IMG/VR virus record: IMGVR_UViG_3300037487_000968
Span: 62,001-126,000 of that record
DNA: 64,000 nucleotides
Source: a virus
Strand: one strand, 5' to 3'
Shown here: positions 48,328-55,704 of the stretch, in pieces
Position numbering within the stretch: the stretch's first letter is position 1
Layout: every line of letters begins with the position of its first letter
Position numbers and translations under genes: made by a program
Notes under the pieces: generated by a model
Database searches by the model: none
What the model was told of the DNA's origin: nothing
What the model saw: only the letters and a program-made list of their open reading frames with translations

Positions 48328-48509
48328 TTTGTTTCTTCTAGCATAGACAAGTCAGCGGGTAATACTTCGCACCATACCACTCCGGGCTTTTCAACCTTAG
48401 TGAATTGATGCCAGTAACCGTTGCCCGACCTATTGTATCCTATATAGATCAACCGCTCCGGTTGGCCTTTCCAATTGTAACGGCCACCAATCTTAAATTG
48501 TTCGTTCAT
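48324..48509 (-). CDS. Hypothetical protein, 61 aa
   Basis: NEQFKIGGRYNWKGQPERLI then YIGYNRSGNGYWHQF. A compact beta-rich (SH3-like) shape is plausible. Unknown function. Confidence 0.66.
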   Translation of the reverse strand: MNEQFKIGGRYNWKGQPERLIYIGYNRSGNGYWHQFTKVEKPGVVWCEVLPADLSMLEETK

Positions 48510-48661
48510 TGTGTCAATCCTAAGCTGTCCAAATCATCGATAATGTCTGCCACAGAAGTTTCGTCCATCTGCACTTCTTCAGCAATATCAATGTCTTCGA
48601 GCCCAGCGTTGTGCAGCTTCAGGATTCGACGCTCGAGTTCAGATAAGTTTGAATTATTCAT
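48506..48661 (-). CDS. Small helix-turn-helix-like protein, 51 aa
   Basis: SELERRILKLHNAGLEDIDI then AEEVQMDETSVADIIDDL follow the helix pattern of sigma region 4 or LuxR-type HTH. Acidic, so DNA binding is doubtful. ATGA overlaps on both sides. Confidence 0.62.
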   Translation of the reverse strand: MNNSNLSELERRILKLHNAGLEDIDIAEEVQMDETSVADIIDDLDSLGLTQ

Positions 48662-48819
48662 AAGAAGTAAATGTTCTTGGATTCTTTTTCCCGTTGCAGA
48701 GCGTAGTTGCGTTTTCGCTCGTCTTCACGCCCCATGCCTAATCCTGTTAGCCACCCAATAAAGCCTGCCACCAACGCAGAAAGGGCACACAATACAATCG
48801 TATTGTCGAAACCAAACAT
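48658..48819 (-). CDS. One-TM protein, 53 aa
   Basis: FGFDNTIVLCALSALVAGFI then WLTGLGMGREDERKRN: a TM helix with a basic cytoplasmic tail. Start at ATG 48819 behind TTGGAG. Unknown function. Confidence 0.64.
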   Translation of the reverse strand: MFGFDNTIVLCALSALVAGFIGWLTGLGMGREDERKRNYALQREKESKNIYFL

Positions 48820-49115
48820 TACATACTCCAATATGTTTCGGAGGCCGGGGAACAACAGAGCGGAGTGTCCTCGGCTTCCATATACTTCTTGCCAGACATC
48901 AAGTTGACACGCTCAACCATCTTGACAGGATTCATTGCGCGATAGCACTGATAGTCAGCCGACGAATACCAAAGGTATTGTGTCTTACCAACCTTCTTAT
49001 TCAACCGCGTTGCAGCCGTCTTACATCCAGTCATGCTGTTGTAACGGGCATGAGTGATTTGGCCGGGCTTCTTATACAGTGAATCTGTTTCGTTGTCGAA
49101 GATAACATAACCCAT
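48819..49115 (-). CDS. Hypothetical protein, 98 aa
   Basis: GYVIFDNETDSLYKKPGQIT, LWYSSADYQCYRAM, ending ASETYWSM. Longer frame is promoter. Unknown function. Confidence 0.68.
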   Translation of the reverse strand: MGYVIFDNETDSLYKKPGQITHARYNSMTGCKTAATRLNKKVGKTQYLWYSSADYQCYRAMNPVKMVERVNLMSGKKYMEAEDTPLCCSPASETYWSM

Positions 49116-49143
49116 TTGGTTGACTCCTTGTTGCGATGTGTTT

Positions 49144-49172
49144 ATTATAGCGCAAAGAAGCCTATGCGTCAA
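49144..49172 (-). promoter_or_regulatory. Promoter for the 49115-47848 operon
   Basis: TTGACG, 17 bp, TATAAT. The upstream gene reads through the -35 and stops in the spacer (49162). Confidence 0.78.
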
Positions 49173-49326
49173 GCTCTTTTAGAACTTTAGGAATCAAATC
49201 ACATTCAACGACTTCCAAATCCCATGTCTGGGTTAAACAGTATTGGTCAACAGTGTGACTGCGGTCTTCACCATTCAACATCCAATGTGGATGCCAATTG
49301 TTTGCGCCCTTGTTCATTACCGTCAT
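49162..49326 (-). CDS. Hypothetical protein, 54 aa
   Basis: Frame TVMNKGANNWHPHWMLNGED ... ending LKELDA. ATG at 49326 or 49317, AAGG upstream. Contains several His and Trp. Its stop lies inside the next promoter. Unknown function. Confidence 0.55.
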   Translation of the reverse strand: MTVMNKGANNWHPHWMLNGEDRSHTVDQYCLTQTWDLEVVECDLIPKVLKELDA

Positions 49327-49332
49327 GGCCTT

Positions 49333-49452
49333 CTATGCGTTCGCTCTTGTGTTGAAGATCGCTGCCGCTTTAAAGGGATTGAAGTATGAATGCTTGGAAC
49401 TCTCGCAGTATGCACCGGACAGTTTATCTCGAATAACGAATAAGCTTCTCAT
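49333..49452 (-). CDS. Hypothetical mini-protein, 39 aa
   Basis: RSLFVIRDKLSGAYCESSKH ... FNTRANA. ATGA overlap with the upstream gene's stop. Frame open and coupled, otherwise unsupported. Confidence 0.5.
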   Translation of the reverse strand: MRSLFVIRDKLSGAYCESSKHSYFNPFKAAAIFNTRANA

Positions 49453-49595
49453 TCGTTTTCAGCCTTGACGATGATGTGCGGATCGAACCCGTCGTGCTTG
49501 ATTAGTGATTTTCGCACTTGATCTTCGGTGGTCCCTTCAATGAAGTACACCTTGTCAATCCATTCAAACCATAAGTAAACGTCCCAACCAATCAT
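49449..49595 (-). CDS. Hypothetical protein, 48 aa
   Basis: IGWDVYLWFEWIDKVYFIEG then helix TEDQVRKSLIKHDGFD. ATG follows the upstream stop by 3 bp, with GGAGTAG as RBS. Unknown function. Confidence 0.58.
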   Translation of the reverse strand: MIGWDVYLWFEWIDKVYFIEGTTEDQVRKSLIKHDGFDPHIIVKAENE

Positions 49596-49598
49596 GAT

Positions 49599-49757
49599 CT
49601 ACTCCTTAGATATTGCGGGTGAATCAACATAAGATTTCACCTGCGAATATTTGAATTTGTTACCAATTAAAAATTTACCATCCTTGAATACAGTGTAAGA
49701 CTGAGTGTTACAATCAAAGAATACTTCGAAACCTCTGTCTTCTTTTACTAAGAACAT
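49599..49757 (-). CDS. Hypothetical protein, 52 aa
   Basis: FLVKEDRGFEVFFDCNTQSY then strands and FKYSQVKSYVDS. RBS AAGGAG and promoter at 49783. First gene of a four-gene run. Unknown function. Confidence 0.6.
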   Translation of the reverse strand: MFLVKEDRGFEVFFDCNTQSYTVFKDGKFLIGNKFKYSQVKSYVDSPAISKE

Positions 49758-49782
49758 ATCTGCTCCTTGTTGCTATGTGTTT

Positions 49783-49811
49783 ATTATAGCGTAGAGAATG
49801 GATTTGGTCAA
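49783..49811 (-). promoter_or_regulatory. Promoter for gene 49599-49757
   Basis: TTGACC, 17 bp, TATAAT. About 44 bp around it are identical to the promoter at 51064. -35 contains the upstream TGA. Confidence 0.8.
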
Positions 49812-49987
49812 CCTCTAAGTGGCCAACGATCGCGAGCATAATCGCCCAACCATTTGCCCGCTGTGAAGATGCCGAGCACCTTGAAGACCTCGGTGCAGGC
49901 CCTATTATCAAAGTAGGCAAAGACCCCAACTGATATCAGGAACACCGAACAGAGTGCGATATGCTTGTATAGGTTAGGCTTGTTCAT
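49808..49987 (-). CDS. Small membrane protein, 59 aa
   Basis: NKPNLYKHIALCSVFLISVG then VFAYFD: one clear TM segment, with a second weak one (VFKVLGIFTAG). Start overlaps the upstream stop (TGATG). Stop lies inside the next -35. Confidence 0.6.
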   Translation of the reverse strand: MNKPNLYKHIALCSVFLISVGVFAYFDNRACTEVFKVLGIFTAGKWLGDYARDRWPLRG

Positions 49988-50160
49988 CAGTAAGTCTCTT
50001 TGGAGTAATCGAAAAGTTCAGGAGGAAACTTTGCCAGGAATTCAGCGGACTTCACATATTCGTTGTAATCCTTAGCGGTAAAGAATACCTTGTGCAAGAC
50101 GGTTTTGAATGTGCCTTTTGGGCTAACCGTTAGATAAACGGATTTTGATTTGCCTGCCAT
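49987..50160 (-). CDS. Hypothetical protein, 57 aa
   Basis: AGKSKSVYLTVSPKGTFKTV, FFTAKDYNEYVKSAEFL. Longer frame is promoter. Unknown function. Confidence 0.66.
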   Translation of the reverse strand: MAGKSKSVYLTVSPKGTFKTVLHKVFFTAKDYNEYVKSAEFLAKFPPELFDYSKETY

Positions 50161-50188
50161 TTTGTTTCTTCCTTGTTGTGAAGTGTTT

Positions 50189-50217
50189 ATTATAGCACTA
50201 AAAGAGTCAACTGTCAA
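50189..50217 (-). promoter_or_regulatory. Promoter for gene 49987-50160
   Basis: TTGACA, 17 bp, TATAAT. -35 overlaps the TGA of the upstream gene. Confidence 0.8.
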
Positions 50218-50480
50218 TCCCAGCTTATCGTTAAGCTGCTTCCGTCCCGTTGATCTGAAAAGACTGATACATTGTATCCTAAATTTGTCAATCGATCAAC
50301 GATAACCTGATCAGTGCAGTCTTTGGTATAAACGGTGACAGAAGTCATCCCTTTCTTTGCGCCTTCCCGGATAGTATCCAATATGGCCTTAGTCTGCGCT
50401 TTCTTGTATTCTCCTTGCAATGCTCGGGCTTCAGCGGTTATGTGACGAGCTTCTTCTACCGTTAGAAAGTTGTTTGCCAT
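50214..50480 (-). CDS. Hypothetical protein, 88 aa
   Basis: NNFLTVEEARHITAEARALQ then SVTVYTKDCTDQVIVDRLTN and a last strand LTISWD, an alpha/beta layout. Last gene of the 51036 operon. Unknown function. Confidence 0.68.
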   Translation of the reverse strand: MANNFLTVEEARHITAEARALQGEYKKAQTKAILDTIREGAKKGMTSVTVYTKDCTDQVIVDRLTNLGYNVSVFSDQRDGSSLTISWD

Positions 50481-50497
50481 TTTGATTCCTTGTGATA

Positions 50498-50713
50498 CTA
50501 ATCGGCACCACCGGGCAGACCGATAGTCATAAATTCATCTGCTTCAACTCGAAGGTTAGGACATTTCACGATGATATGTTCTTCCAGTGTCCAAACGCGG
50601 GCACCCTCTGGTCCCACCTTGCCAGGATTAGAATTGCCCACCCACTCTTTGAGAGCGTCTTCATTGATGTAGCGACTCTTACCGTTGTAGAGTTCGATCA
50701 GCAGATATTTCAT
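50498..50713 (-). CDS. Hypothetical protein, 71 aa
   Basis: KYLLIELYNGKSRYINEDAL then EWVGNSNPGKVGPEG and acidic end. Start 50713 behind GACGGGAGAGAAG. Unknown function. Confidence 0.66.
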   Translation of the reverse strand: MKYLLIELYNGKSRYINEDALKEWVGNSNPGKVGPEGARVWTLEEHIIVKCPNLRVEADEFMTIGLPGGAD

Positions 50714-51036
50714 TTCTTCTCTCCCGTCGAGCATTCGCGGATATGAATTGTGCCCCATTCTTCGGGCGCGTCTACAAGCAGAGGCTCTGTTTCGAAATCT
50801 TCAAGACATGGTTCCATTGCGTCCCATTCTTCGTCGGAGTCATCCTCGTCACCAAAACCTTCTTCGAACAGTTCGCTTAAATGTGTTTCGCAGAATTGTT
50901 TCACATCAGCTTCATCCATCCAGCCGAGTAAGTCATTTATCAGACTCTTTTGATCTAAAACACCCTGATCTACAAGTTCCAACACGGCGCAGGTATAGGC
51001 CCGCGACTTGCGTGTATCTACCTTAATGGCTGACAT
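50710..51036 (-). CDS. Acidic hypothetical protein, 108 aa
   Basis: Helical first half (YTCAVLELVDQGVLDQKSLI) and very acidic second half (FGDEDDSDEEWD). Unknown function; DNA-mimic type charge only. Confidence 0.68.
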   Translation of the reverse strand: MSAIKVDTRKSRAYTCAVLELVDQGVLDQKSLINDLLGWMDEADVKQFCETHLSELFEEGFGDEDDSDEEWDAMEPCLEDFETEPLLVDAPEEWGTIHIRECSTGEKK

Positions 51037-51063
51037 CTTGTGCTCCTTTGTTGCTATGTGTTT

Positions 51064-51092
51064 ATTATAGCGTAGAGAATGGATTTGGTCAA
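51064..51092 (-). promoter_or_regulatory. Promoter for the 51036 operon
   Basis: TTGACC, 17 bp, TATAAT. Twin of 49783-49811. Confidence 0.8.
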
Positions 51093-51108
51093 TGCTTATG
51101 TGAAATAA

Positions 51109-51279
51109 TCACGCAGAATAATCTGCACCATCCATCTGATCTTCCCAAAATGCACGGGCATCGGCCTCGTTGTCAAACGATTCCAGCACATCCATACCGC
51201 CCAACGGATACGGAAACCAGACGAGCCATTCGTCTCGCTCTTCATCATATGTGCAGTGAAGTTCTACAGGTTCATCCAT
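51109..51279 (-). CDS. Acidic hypothetical protein, 56 aa
   Basis: DEPVELHCTYDEERDEWLVW, then NEADARAFWEDQM, similar in shape to the DAxAF motif of the 26-28 kb array. RBS AAAGGAAAC. Unknown function. Confidence 0.64.
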   Translation of the reverse strand: MDEPVELHCTYDEERDEWLVWFPYPLGGMDVLESFDNEADARAFWEDQMDGADYSA

Positions 51280-51293
51280 TTTGTTTCCTTTGT

Positions 51294-51746
51294 TCAACCT
51301 TTTGCGCGGCAGTTTGCGATAAAGTCATCCAGCGCATCTTTGGCCGGAGTAACCAATGCCGGATCATCGCTATCGATAACCATACCCAGGTTATATTCCA
51401 ACCGTGCCCGTTCATCGTCCTGCGCTTTGTTTTTCCGCGCTGCCTTTTCTTGTGCAACTTCCAGCAACTGACCAGCATAGATTCCGATACGCATTGATCC
51501 GGATTTGTCCTTCATGCGCCAGTAAGCCACTTGTTTTGGAGAAAGCCTGTTAAATTTTTCATAGAAAGTTGCCATCGATGTGCCCATGCGGGCGTGACAT
51601 GGACGAAAACCGCGCCCGTTTAAGTAGCGCGTCTGCTCGCTTACCTGCTCATCGGTCGTTTGACGCGCTGTGAGCACAACAAGGGCACGAGCAACCGCTT
51701 TGTCATTCGTTTGCAAGAGGCTAACGATAGATTCCTTAGTAGTCAT
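51294..51746 (-). CDS. Hypothetical protein, 150 aa
   Basis: TTKESIVSLLQTNDKAVARA, LTARQTTDEQV, GRGFRPCHAR, then KNKAQDDERARLEYNLGMVI. Pattern of a conserved phage family (TTKESIV... HARMGTSMA) of unknown function. Longer frame is promoter. Confidence 0.7.
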   Translation of the reverse strand: MTTKESIVSLLQTNDKAVARALVVLTARQTTDEQVSEQTRYLNGRGFRPCHARMGTSMATFYEKFNRLSPKQVAYWRMKDKSGSMRIGIYAGQLLEVAQEKAARKNKAQDDERARLEYNLGMVIDSDDPALVTPAKDALDDFIANCRAKG

Positions 51747-51777
51747 TTCAACTCCGTTTGTATGTTGCGATGAGTGT

Positions 51778-51806
51778 ATTATAGCGCAAAAAGGGCTACC
51801 GGTCAA
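51778..51806 (-). promoter_or_regulatory. Promoter for gene 51294-51746
   Basis: TTGACC, 17 bp, TATAAT. -35 overlaps the upstream TGA. Confidence 0.8.
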
Positions 51807-52111
51807 CCAAATTTCTTTTGCAAGCGTTCATATTGAACACGATCACTCGCTTCACGAGCAATTTCATATTTCTCTTCGTACATGATACGATTTTTCATTT
51901 GTGCATCGCTTTCGGGTTCCATAGCATAAACGCGCAAAGTACGATGTTTGTGTTCATCATACATATCATATTCATTCTTCAGTTCGGCATCAGGGCCATA
52001 CTTTTCAATCAAATACTGAATTCGTTTTAGTGCGGAGGCTAAAGATGTATCGAGCTCAGCACTTTCTTTCTCGGTGCTAATCATCTTACGGTTACGGTTC
52101 ACTGCCATCAT
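51803..52111 (-). CDS. Hypothetical helical protein, 102 aa
   Basis: AVNRNRKMISTEKESAELDT, IQYLIEKYGPDAELKNEYDM, then long charged helix to the end (YEEKYEIAREASDRVQYERL). Coiled-coil-like. Unknown function. Confidence 0.7.
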   Translation of the reverse strand: MMAVNRNRKMISTEKESAELDTSLASALKRIQYLIEKYGPDAELKNEYDMYDEHKHRTLRVYAMEPESDAQMKNRIMYEEKYEIAREASDRVQYERLQKKFG

Positions 52112-52134
52112 CTACTCCTTGTTGCGATGTGTTT

Positions 52135-52163
52135 ATTATAGCAGGAATTTAGACTTCGCCTAG
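52135..52163 (-). promoter_or_regulatory. Weak promoter for gene 51803-52111
   Basis: TATAAT and the constant leader are present, but the -35 (CTAGGC) is poor. Confidence 0.5.
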
Positions 52164-52409
52164 AACTTTTTGAATTGCACGTTTAGCTTCGGACACTGAG
52201 CTGAATCGACCTGTTCCTTCACATAAGCTCTGCGGGACAAATTTATCTTCTACCAAATCGAATTTCTGTACGTGGATACTATGCACCCAAAATAGGTCGA
52301 TAATACTTGTCCTCTTAACATACACACCGTTTTCTCTCTCGAAGAAGCGATACTTCCACTCGCCTTCCACACATTCGTAGATTGTTTCGACTACACGGGT
52401 GTTGAACAT
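52149..52409 (-). CDS. Hypothetical protein, 86 aa
   Basis: FNTRVVETIYECVEGEWKYR, basic/aromatic beta section, then a helix ending VSEAKRAIQKVLGEV. Start 52409 behind GAAGG. Unknown function. Confidence 0.66.
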   Translation of the reverse strand: MFNTRVVETIYECVEGEWKYRFFERENGVYVKRTSIIDLFWVHSIHVQKFDLVEDKFVPQSLCEGTGRFSSVSEAKRAIQKVLGEV

Positions 52410-52588
52410 TGCATTGCCTTCTTTCTCTTTTGAAACATCTTCTTGGTGCGCCAACGAGCATAATCCAATTGATTACCGCCGGAGTAAAAACCAAATGTCC
52501 CTATGCTAATGACAGCGTCGAGCAAAATGACCAACCCGAATATCAGATTGGACCAGAATCCCCATTCACTATTAGTTCTGCGTATCAT
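52391..52588 (-). CDS. Membrane protein, 65 aa
   Basis: WGFWSNLIFGLVILLDAVIS is one long TM segment with short ends, then a basic tail (RWRTKKMFQKRKK). Overlaps the gene at 52149 by 19 bp. Unknown function. Confidence 0.65.
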   Translation of the reverse strand: MIRRTNSEWGFWSNLIFGLVILLDAVISIGTFGFYSGGNQLDYARWRTKKMFQKRKKAMQCSTPV

Positions 52589-52593
52589 TTTTT

Positions 52594-52785
52594 TTACTTT
52601 ACAACAAGGTGGCCAGTCGCATACAGTATGGCCATCACAGGACCAGCAATATGCTCGGCAATTTCATAGATAGCCCATGCTGTAAGTGCCACAGCCCACC
52701 ACGGATTTGTTTCAGCCTTGTGCCCAAGCCAAGCAAAGAACTTACCGTGTGCGCGACCGATGGCATTGGCAAATTTAACAATCAT
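52594..52785 (-). CDS. Membrane protein, 63 aa
   Basis: WWAVALTAWAIYEIAEHIAG then PVMAILYATGHLVV, two TM-like segments after a basic amphipathic start. Unknown function. Confidence 0.65.
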   Translation of the reverse strand: MIVKFANAIGRAHGKFFAWLGHKAETNPWWAVALTAWAIYEIAEHIAGPVMAILYATGHLVVK

Positions 52786-52793
52786 TTCAATCC

Positions 52794-53087
52794 TTATGTA
52801 TTTAATTCAGTAGAAAGGCCTAGTGCCGCCACGACACTCGGGCCAACAGGTATTGCTTCTATCTGAGTGCGTAGAAACAGGTGTTCTTTGCTGAAATAAT
52901 CACCGCCATACGCAATCTTGGCAACCAGCATACGGTCATCCGATGCAATCAACCGAAAGATGTTTTCTTGATACGAACCGTCCTGCATCTTCACAGCCGT
53001 TGCAACACCGTACCCACTATCGATGATACGAGTTTTTGGCAAGAAGCGAATGTAGAACAGTTCGCCTTTACTTGGTAACCAAGACAT
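52794..53087 (-). CDS. Hypothetical protein, 97 aa
   Basis: SWLPSKGELFYIRFLPKTRI, then GVATAVKMQDGSYQEN and RLIASDDRMLVAKIAYGG: beta-rich barrel-like. RBS AGG AGGAAACT. Unknown function. Confidence 0.68.
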   Translation of the reverse strand: MSWLPSKGELFYIRFLPKTRIIDSGYGVATAVKMQDGSYQENIFRLIASDDRMLVAKIAYGGDYFSKEHLFLRTQIEAIPVGPSVVAALGLSTELNT

Positions 53088-53096
53088 AGTTTCCTC

Positions 53097-53168
53097 CTAA
53101 AGAAACAGTGTAACAATCCAACCAAATAGCAAAGCAAAGGTGAGGGGTATAAGAATAAGAGCAGCCAT
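53097..53168 (-). CDS. TM micro-peptide, 23 aa
   Basis: MAALILIPLTFALLFGWIV ... all hydrophobic. AAGGAAACC precedes ATG, and its end merges into the Shine-Dalgarno of the gene at 52794. Small size limits support. Confidence 0.5.
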   Translation of the reverse strand: MAALILIPLTFALLFGWIVTLFL

Positions 53169-53178
53169 TTTGGTTTCC

Positions 53179-53358
53179 TTAAGTTGAAGTTTCTTCTGTT
53201 GGAGTAATACTCTTCATGAGTCGCTCCATACACCGACCGAGACCGGTAAGGGTCTTATTACCCCACTCGGTATCATAGCGGCCAGTTTCTTTATTTGGCT
53301 TCAAAGCCAGAAAGTTGACAAGCGACAAGCCGAGTGATTCGTATTGTTCTTCGTTCAT
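53179..53358 (-). CDS. Hypothetical protein, 59 aa
   Basis: NEEQYESLGLSLVNFLALKP then GRYDTEWGNKTLTGLG. RBS AGGAAC, promoter at 53382. Unknown function. Confidence 0.64.
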   Translation of the reverse strand: MNEEQYESLGLSLVNFLALKPNKETGRYDTEWGNKTLTGLGRCMERLMKSITPTEETST

Positions 53359-53381
53359 TTGTGTTCCTATTATATGTGTTT

Positions 53382-53411
53382 ATTATAAGGCAGGAACAGG
53401 AGCCTTGTCAA
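53382..53411 (-). promoter_or_regulatory. Promoter for gene 53179-53358
   Basis: TTGACA, 18 bp, TATAAT. The -10 box contains the TAA stop of the upstream gene. Confidence 0.76.
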
Positions 53412-53877
53412 CCGCTAAGAACGACTTAACCAGCCGCCGGAGTTCAGGAATATCTCTACGGTTGAAACAAGTATTCCAACCATATTTCTTTGCTGCCAAA
53501 GCTCGCAGTTCGATATATTCCAATCGGCCTTTGTAGATTGGCATATGGTCCAATTCTTTCCCTGCTTTGCGAACGCCAGCGGTGTCATAGTGTTTCTTCT
53601 TGCCATTCAGCGTAAATTCTACACCGACATGGCTGAAACTAACACCGTTCTTCTGCCATTCATCGAGTGTGTTCTTTTCAATGAGAGGGCGAATCTTATC
53701 GATACTTTTACTGGCAAGAGAAGAATAAGATGCTACAATACCCTTGGCCGGAATATTCAGCTTATTTAATTCTGCTACAACCATTGCCGCATAGACGCAG
53801 CATCCACCTGAATTGATGTAAGGATAGCGATCATACACTTCATCGCCTAGGCGATTGAGTTTGATTTCCAAGTCCAT
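53383..53877 (-). CDS. Transglutaminase/papain-like protein, 164 aa
   Basis: INSGGCCVYAAMVVAELNKL has a Cys at a helix start, VSFSHVGVEFTLNGKKKHYD gives His then Asp. Same layout as the gene at 43860, so they are likely paralogues. Probable cysteine peptidase or amidase-like fold. Substrate unknown. Start 53877 (longer frame is promoter). Confidence 0.6.
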   Translation of the reverse strand: MDLEIKLNRLGDEVYDRYPYINSGGCCVYAAMVVAELNKLNIPAKGIVASYSSLASKSIDKIRPLIEKNTLDEWQKNGVSFSHVGVEFTLNGKKKHYDTAGVRKAGKELDHMPIYKGRLEYIELRALAAKKYGWNTCFNRRDIPELRRLVKSFLAVDKAPVPAL

Positions 53878-53907
53878 GTAAGGTCCTGTTTGTGTTGCGA
53901 TGTGTTT

Positions 53908-53936
53908 ATTATAACACCAGGAGTGAATTTTGTCTA
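53908..53936 (-). promoter_or_regulatory. Promoter for gene 53383-53877
   Basis: TAGACA, 17 bp, TATAAT. Confidence 0.8.
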
Positions 53937-54116
53937 TTGCTTTGTGAAACAACATGCCACACCATACGCAGCGAACATTACCAGACACGAGGTGAAGAAA
54001 ATCCCCGCAACATTAACCAGATATGGCAAGGAATATGTGAATACCGCAGGCAGTATGACTGACATTACAAGCATACCGGCAATCATTGCCCATGTCGGTT
54101 TAAGAAAATTTGTCAT
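53934..54116 (-). CDS. Two-TM membrane protein, 60 aa
   Basis: WAMIAGMLVMSVILPAVFTY and VNVAGIFFTSCLVMFAAYGV are two TM helices. Unknown function. Tail of an operon from 54917. Confidence 0.66.
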   Translation of the reverse strand: MTNFLKPTWAMIAGMLVMSVILPAVFTYSLPYLVNVAGIFFTSCLVMFAAYGVACCFTKQ

Positions 54117-54128
54117 GATAACCTTCTG

Positions 54129-54602
54129 TTAGTTCCAAAGTGTTCCAGCTTCGTCGAGAAGCTTCAACCTTGTTGAAGTAATACCAGACAATCCGATATA
54201 AGTTTCATTTCCGGAGAGGAGTGCTCGTTGTTGAACATCTGTGAGTTCCACGAAGCAACTCACCTTAATGCGGCGACCTTTAACGAATACATGGTTCTGC
54301 CCGCTTTGTGCAGCGAAGCCCACGTATTTGTGCCACAGCAAGGAACCATCCTTTGTAGAGACTACGAAGCGATGATTGGTATGAAGATCGCCCTGATAGT
54401 GAGCGGATGCTACTTCAGCGAAGTCTGTTCCATTTGCTTGCAGGATAGCACGAAGCTTCTTGAAGTTTTCGGTCTGCCGTTCAAAGCTGTAATCCTTTGC
54501 ATCGCCAACGAAGGTCTTTGCCGCCCTATCACGACGATGCAGATAGGCAGGATTAGGAATAGTGGTATCACGGAAACCGGTACGGATACGTTCTGGTAGC
54601 AT
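54129..54602 (-). CDS. Hypothetical protein, 157 aa
   Basis: LPERIRTGFRDTTIPNPAYL, QTENFKKLRAILQANGTDFA, beta section with HHRF-like loop (TNHRFVVSTKDGSLLW), end LKLLDEAGTLW. Mixed alpha/beta. Unknown function. Confidence 0.7.
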   Translation of the reverse strand: MLPERIRTGFRDTTIPNPAYLHRRDRAAKTFVGDAKDYSFERQTENFKKLRAILQANGTDFAEVASAHYQGDLHTNHRFVVSTKDGSLLWHKYVGFAAQSGQNHVFVKGRRIKVSCFVELTDVQQRALLSGNETYIGLSGITSTRLKLLDEAGTLWN

Positions 54603-54611
54603 GTCGTTTCC

Positions 54612-54917
54612 TTAGTTTGAAAACTCTTCAATCAATGAACGCATCCAAGCCTTGCGATATGCTTGCAACTTCCGGTTGGTAATACGCTTCACACCTTGTG
54701 CTTCCAGCCAATCTTCGACTGTTGTGTACGGGGCGATACGTTTGTGAATAACTTTCTTGGCAGCTTCGGCATCGGGGTCGTTGCTATATCCATGCGGTTC
54801 GTCAATTGCAAAACAGATAAATGACGTTTTATTATTATTGAGGATGCGACCATTCCACAAATATGGGAGGCCAGCACGAATTGCATTGGCAATTCTTTGA
54901 CGGTTAGCTTGTTTCAT
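54612..54917 (-). CDS. Hypothetical protein, 101 aa
   Basis: Basic start (KQANRQRIANAIRAGLPYLW) then SFICFAIDEPHGYSNDPDAE, ending in a helical basic tail. Pattern of small phage proteins that follow a constant layout (YLW..., FICFA). Unknown function. Confidence 0.7.
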   Translation of the reverse strand: MKQANRQRIANAIRAGLPYLWNGRILNNNKTSFICFAIDEPHGYSNDPDAEAAKKVIHKRIAPYTTVEDWLEAQGVKRITNRKLQAYRKAWMRSLIEEFSN

Positions 54918-54943
54918 AATCTACTCCTTGTTGCGATGTGTTT

Positions 54944-54972
54944 ATTATAGCAGGAAGAAGCCTGCTAGTCAA
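54944..54972 (-). promoter_or_regulatory. Promoter for the 54917 operon
   Basis: TTGACT, 17 bp, TATAAT. -35 overlaps the TGA of the phosphoribosyltransferase gene. Confidence 0.78.
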
Positions 54973-55451
54973 TGCCTTATTGAATAAATTTGGATGCTTT
55001 TCTTATCAGTGACAGCAAACGATTTCTCACGTCGGCGCTGTTCGAAACAGAAGATACCCACAGGCTTAGCAGGATAGGCACTCTGCTTTCTTGCTCTTAA
55101 AGCAATGCTGTCGATAATGTGATGGATAGTGTTACCGGTATCGATAAAGTCGTCCACAATCAGATACTTCTTAATCTGGAGATCGAAGCCGTTACATTCA
55201 ACGGAACCGCCGTGGCAATCTTCGTTCTTCTTCCTCACATAAAGCAGCGGGATCTTGTATTTGATGCCGAGATGAAAAGCAATAGCCGAACCCGAACTGC
55301 CGCAGAACGCAACGGCATCGAATTTAAGCGTGTCTTGAAGTTTTCTGATTGCGATGCCGGATTTGGTAATAGTGCGAGCAAGGTCGATTGGACCCATGCC
55401 AGCCCAACCATATCCTCCATACTCAACAAATGGGTAATATTCTTTTGCCAT
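54969..55451 (-). CDS. Phosphoribosyltransferase, 160 aa
   Basis: YLIVDDFIDTGNTIH at residues 96-110 is the PRPP-binding loop of type I phosphoribosyltransferases. FCGSSGSAIA is the first loop. It transfers ribose-5-phosphate between PRPP and a base, so it likely serves nucleotide salvage. The base specificity is not clear. Confidence 0.83.
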   Translation of the reverse strand: MAKEYYPFVEYGGYGWAGMGPIDLARTITKSGIAIRKLQDTLKFDAVAFCGSSGSAIAFHLGIKYKIPLLYVRKKNEDCHGGSVECNGFDLQIKKYLIVDDFIDTGNTIHHIIDSIALRARKQSAYPAKPVGIFCFEQRRREKSFAVTDKKSIQIYSIRH

Positions 55452-55463
55452 AACGAACGTATT

Positions 55464-55703
55464 TTACAGAGAAAGAAATACGAGCCCAGTTATAACAGCA
55501 GCCACAGCCATTATTGCCCAACTGATCCAGGAATTGCTATTGACTTTCCAATCCCCAACGCATACACTGACCACCTTAAGCAAGGCAACGGTGATAACGA
55601 CAAATAATATGCCTACACACAGAAAAAGCCCGACATATCCACCTTCCCAGAGTTGTTGTTCCAATGGGTTACGATAGACAATGATGCTTTGGGTTTGGTT
55701 CAT
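55464..55703 (-). CDS. Two-TM membrane protein, 79 aa
   Basis: GLFLCVGILFVVITVALLKV and WISWAIMAVAAVITGLVFL are two TM helices. Unknown function. Between the phosphoribosyltransferase and 55705. Confidence 0.66.
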   Translation of the reverse strand: MNQTQSIIVYRNPLEQQLWEGGYVGLFLCVGILFVVITVALLKVVSVCVGDWKVNSNSWISWAIMAVAAVITGLVFLSL

Positions 55704-55704
55704 G

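Noticed and set aside
49714-49929. Minus-strand 71-aa frame
   Set aside because: Runs through the promoter at 49783 in another frame and conflicts with the coupled genes at 49599 and 49808.
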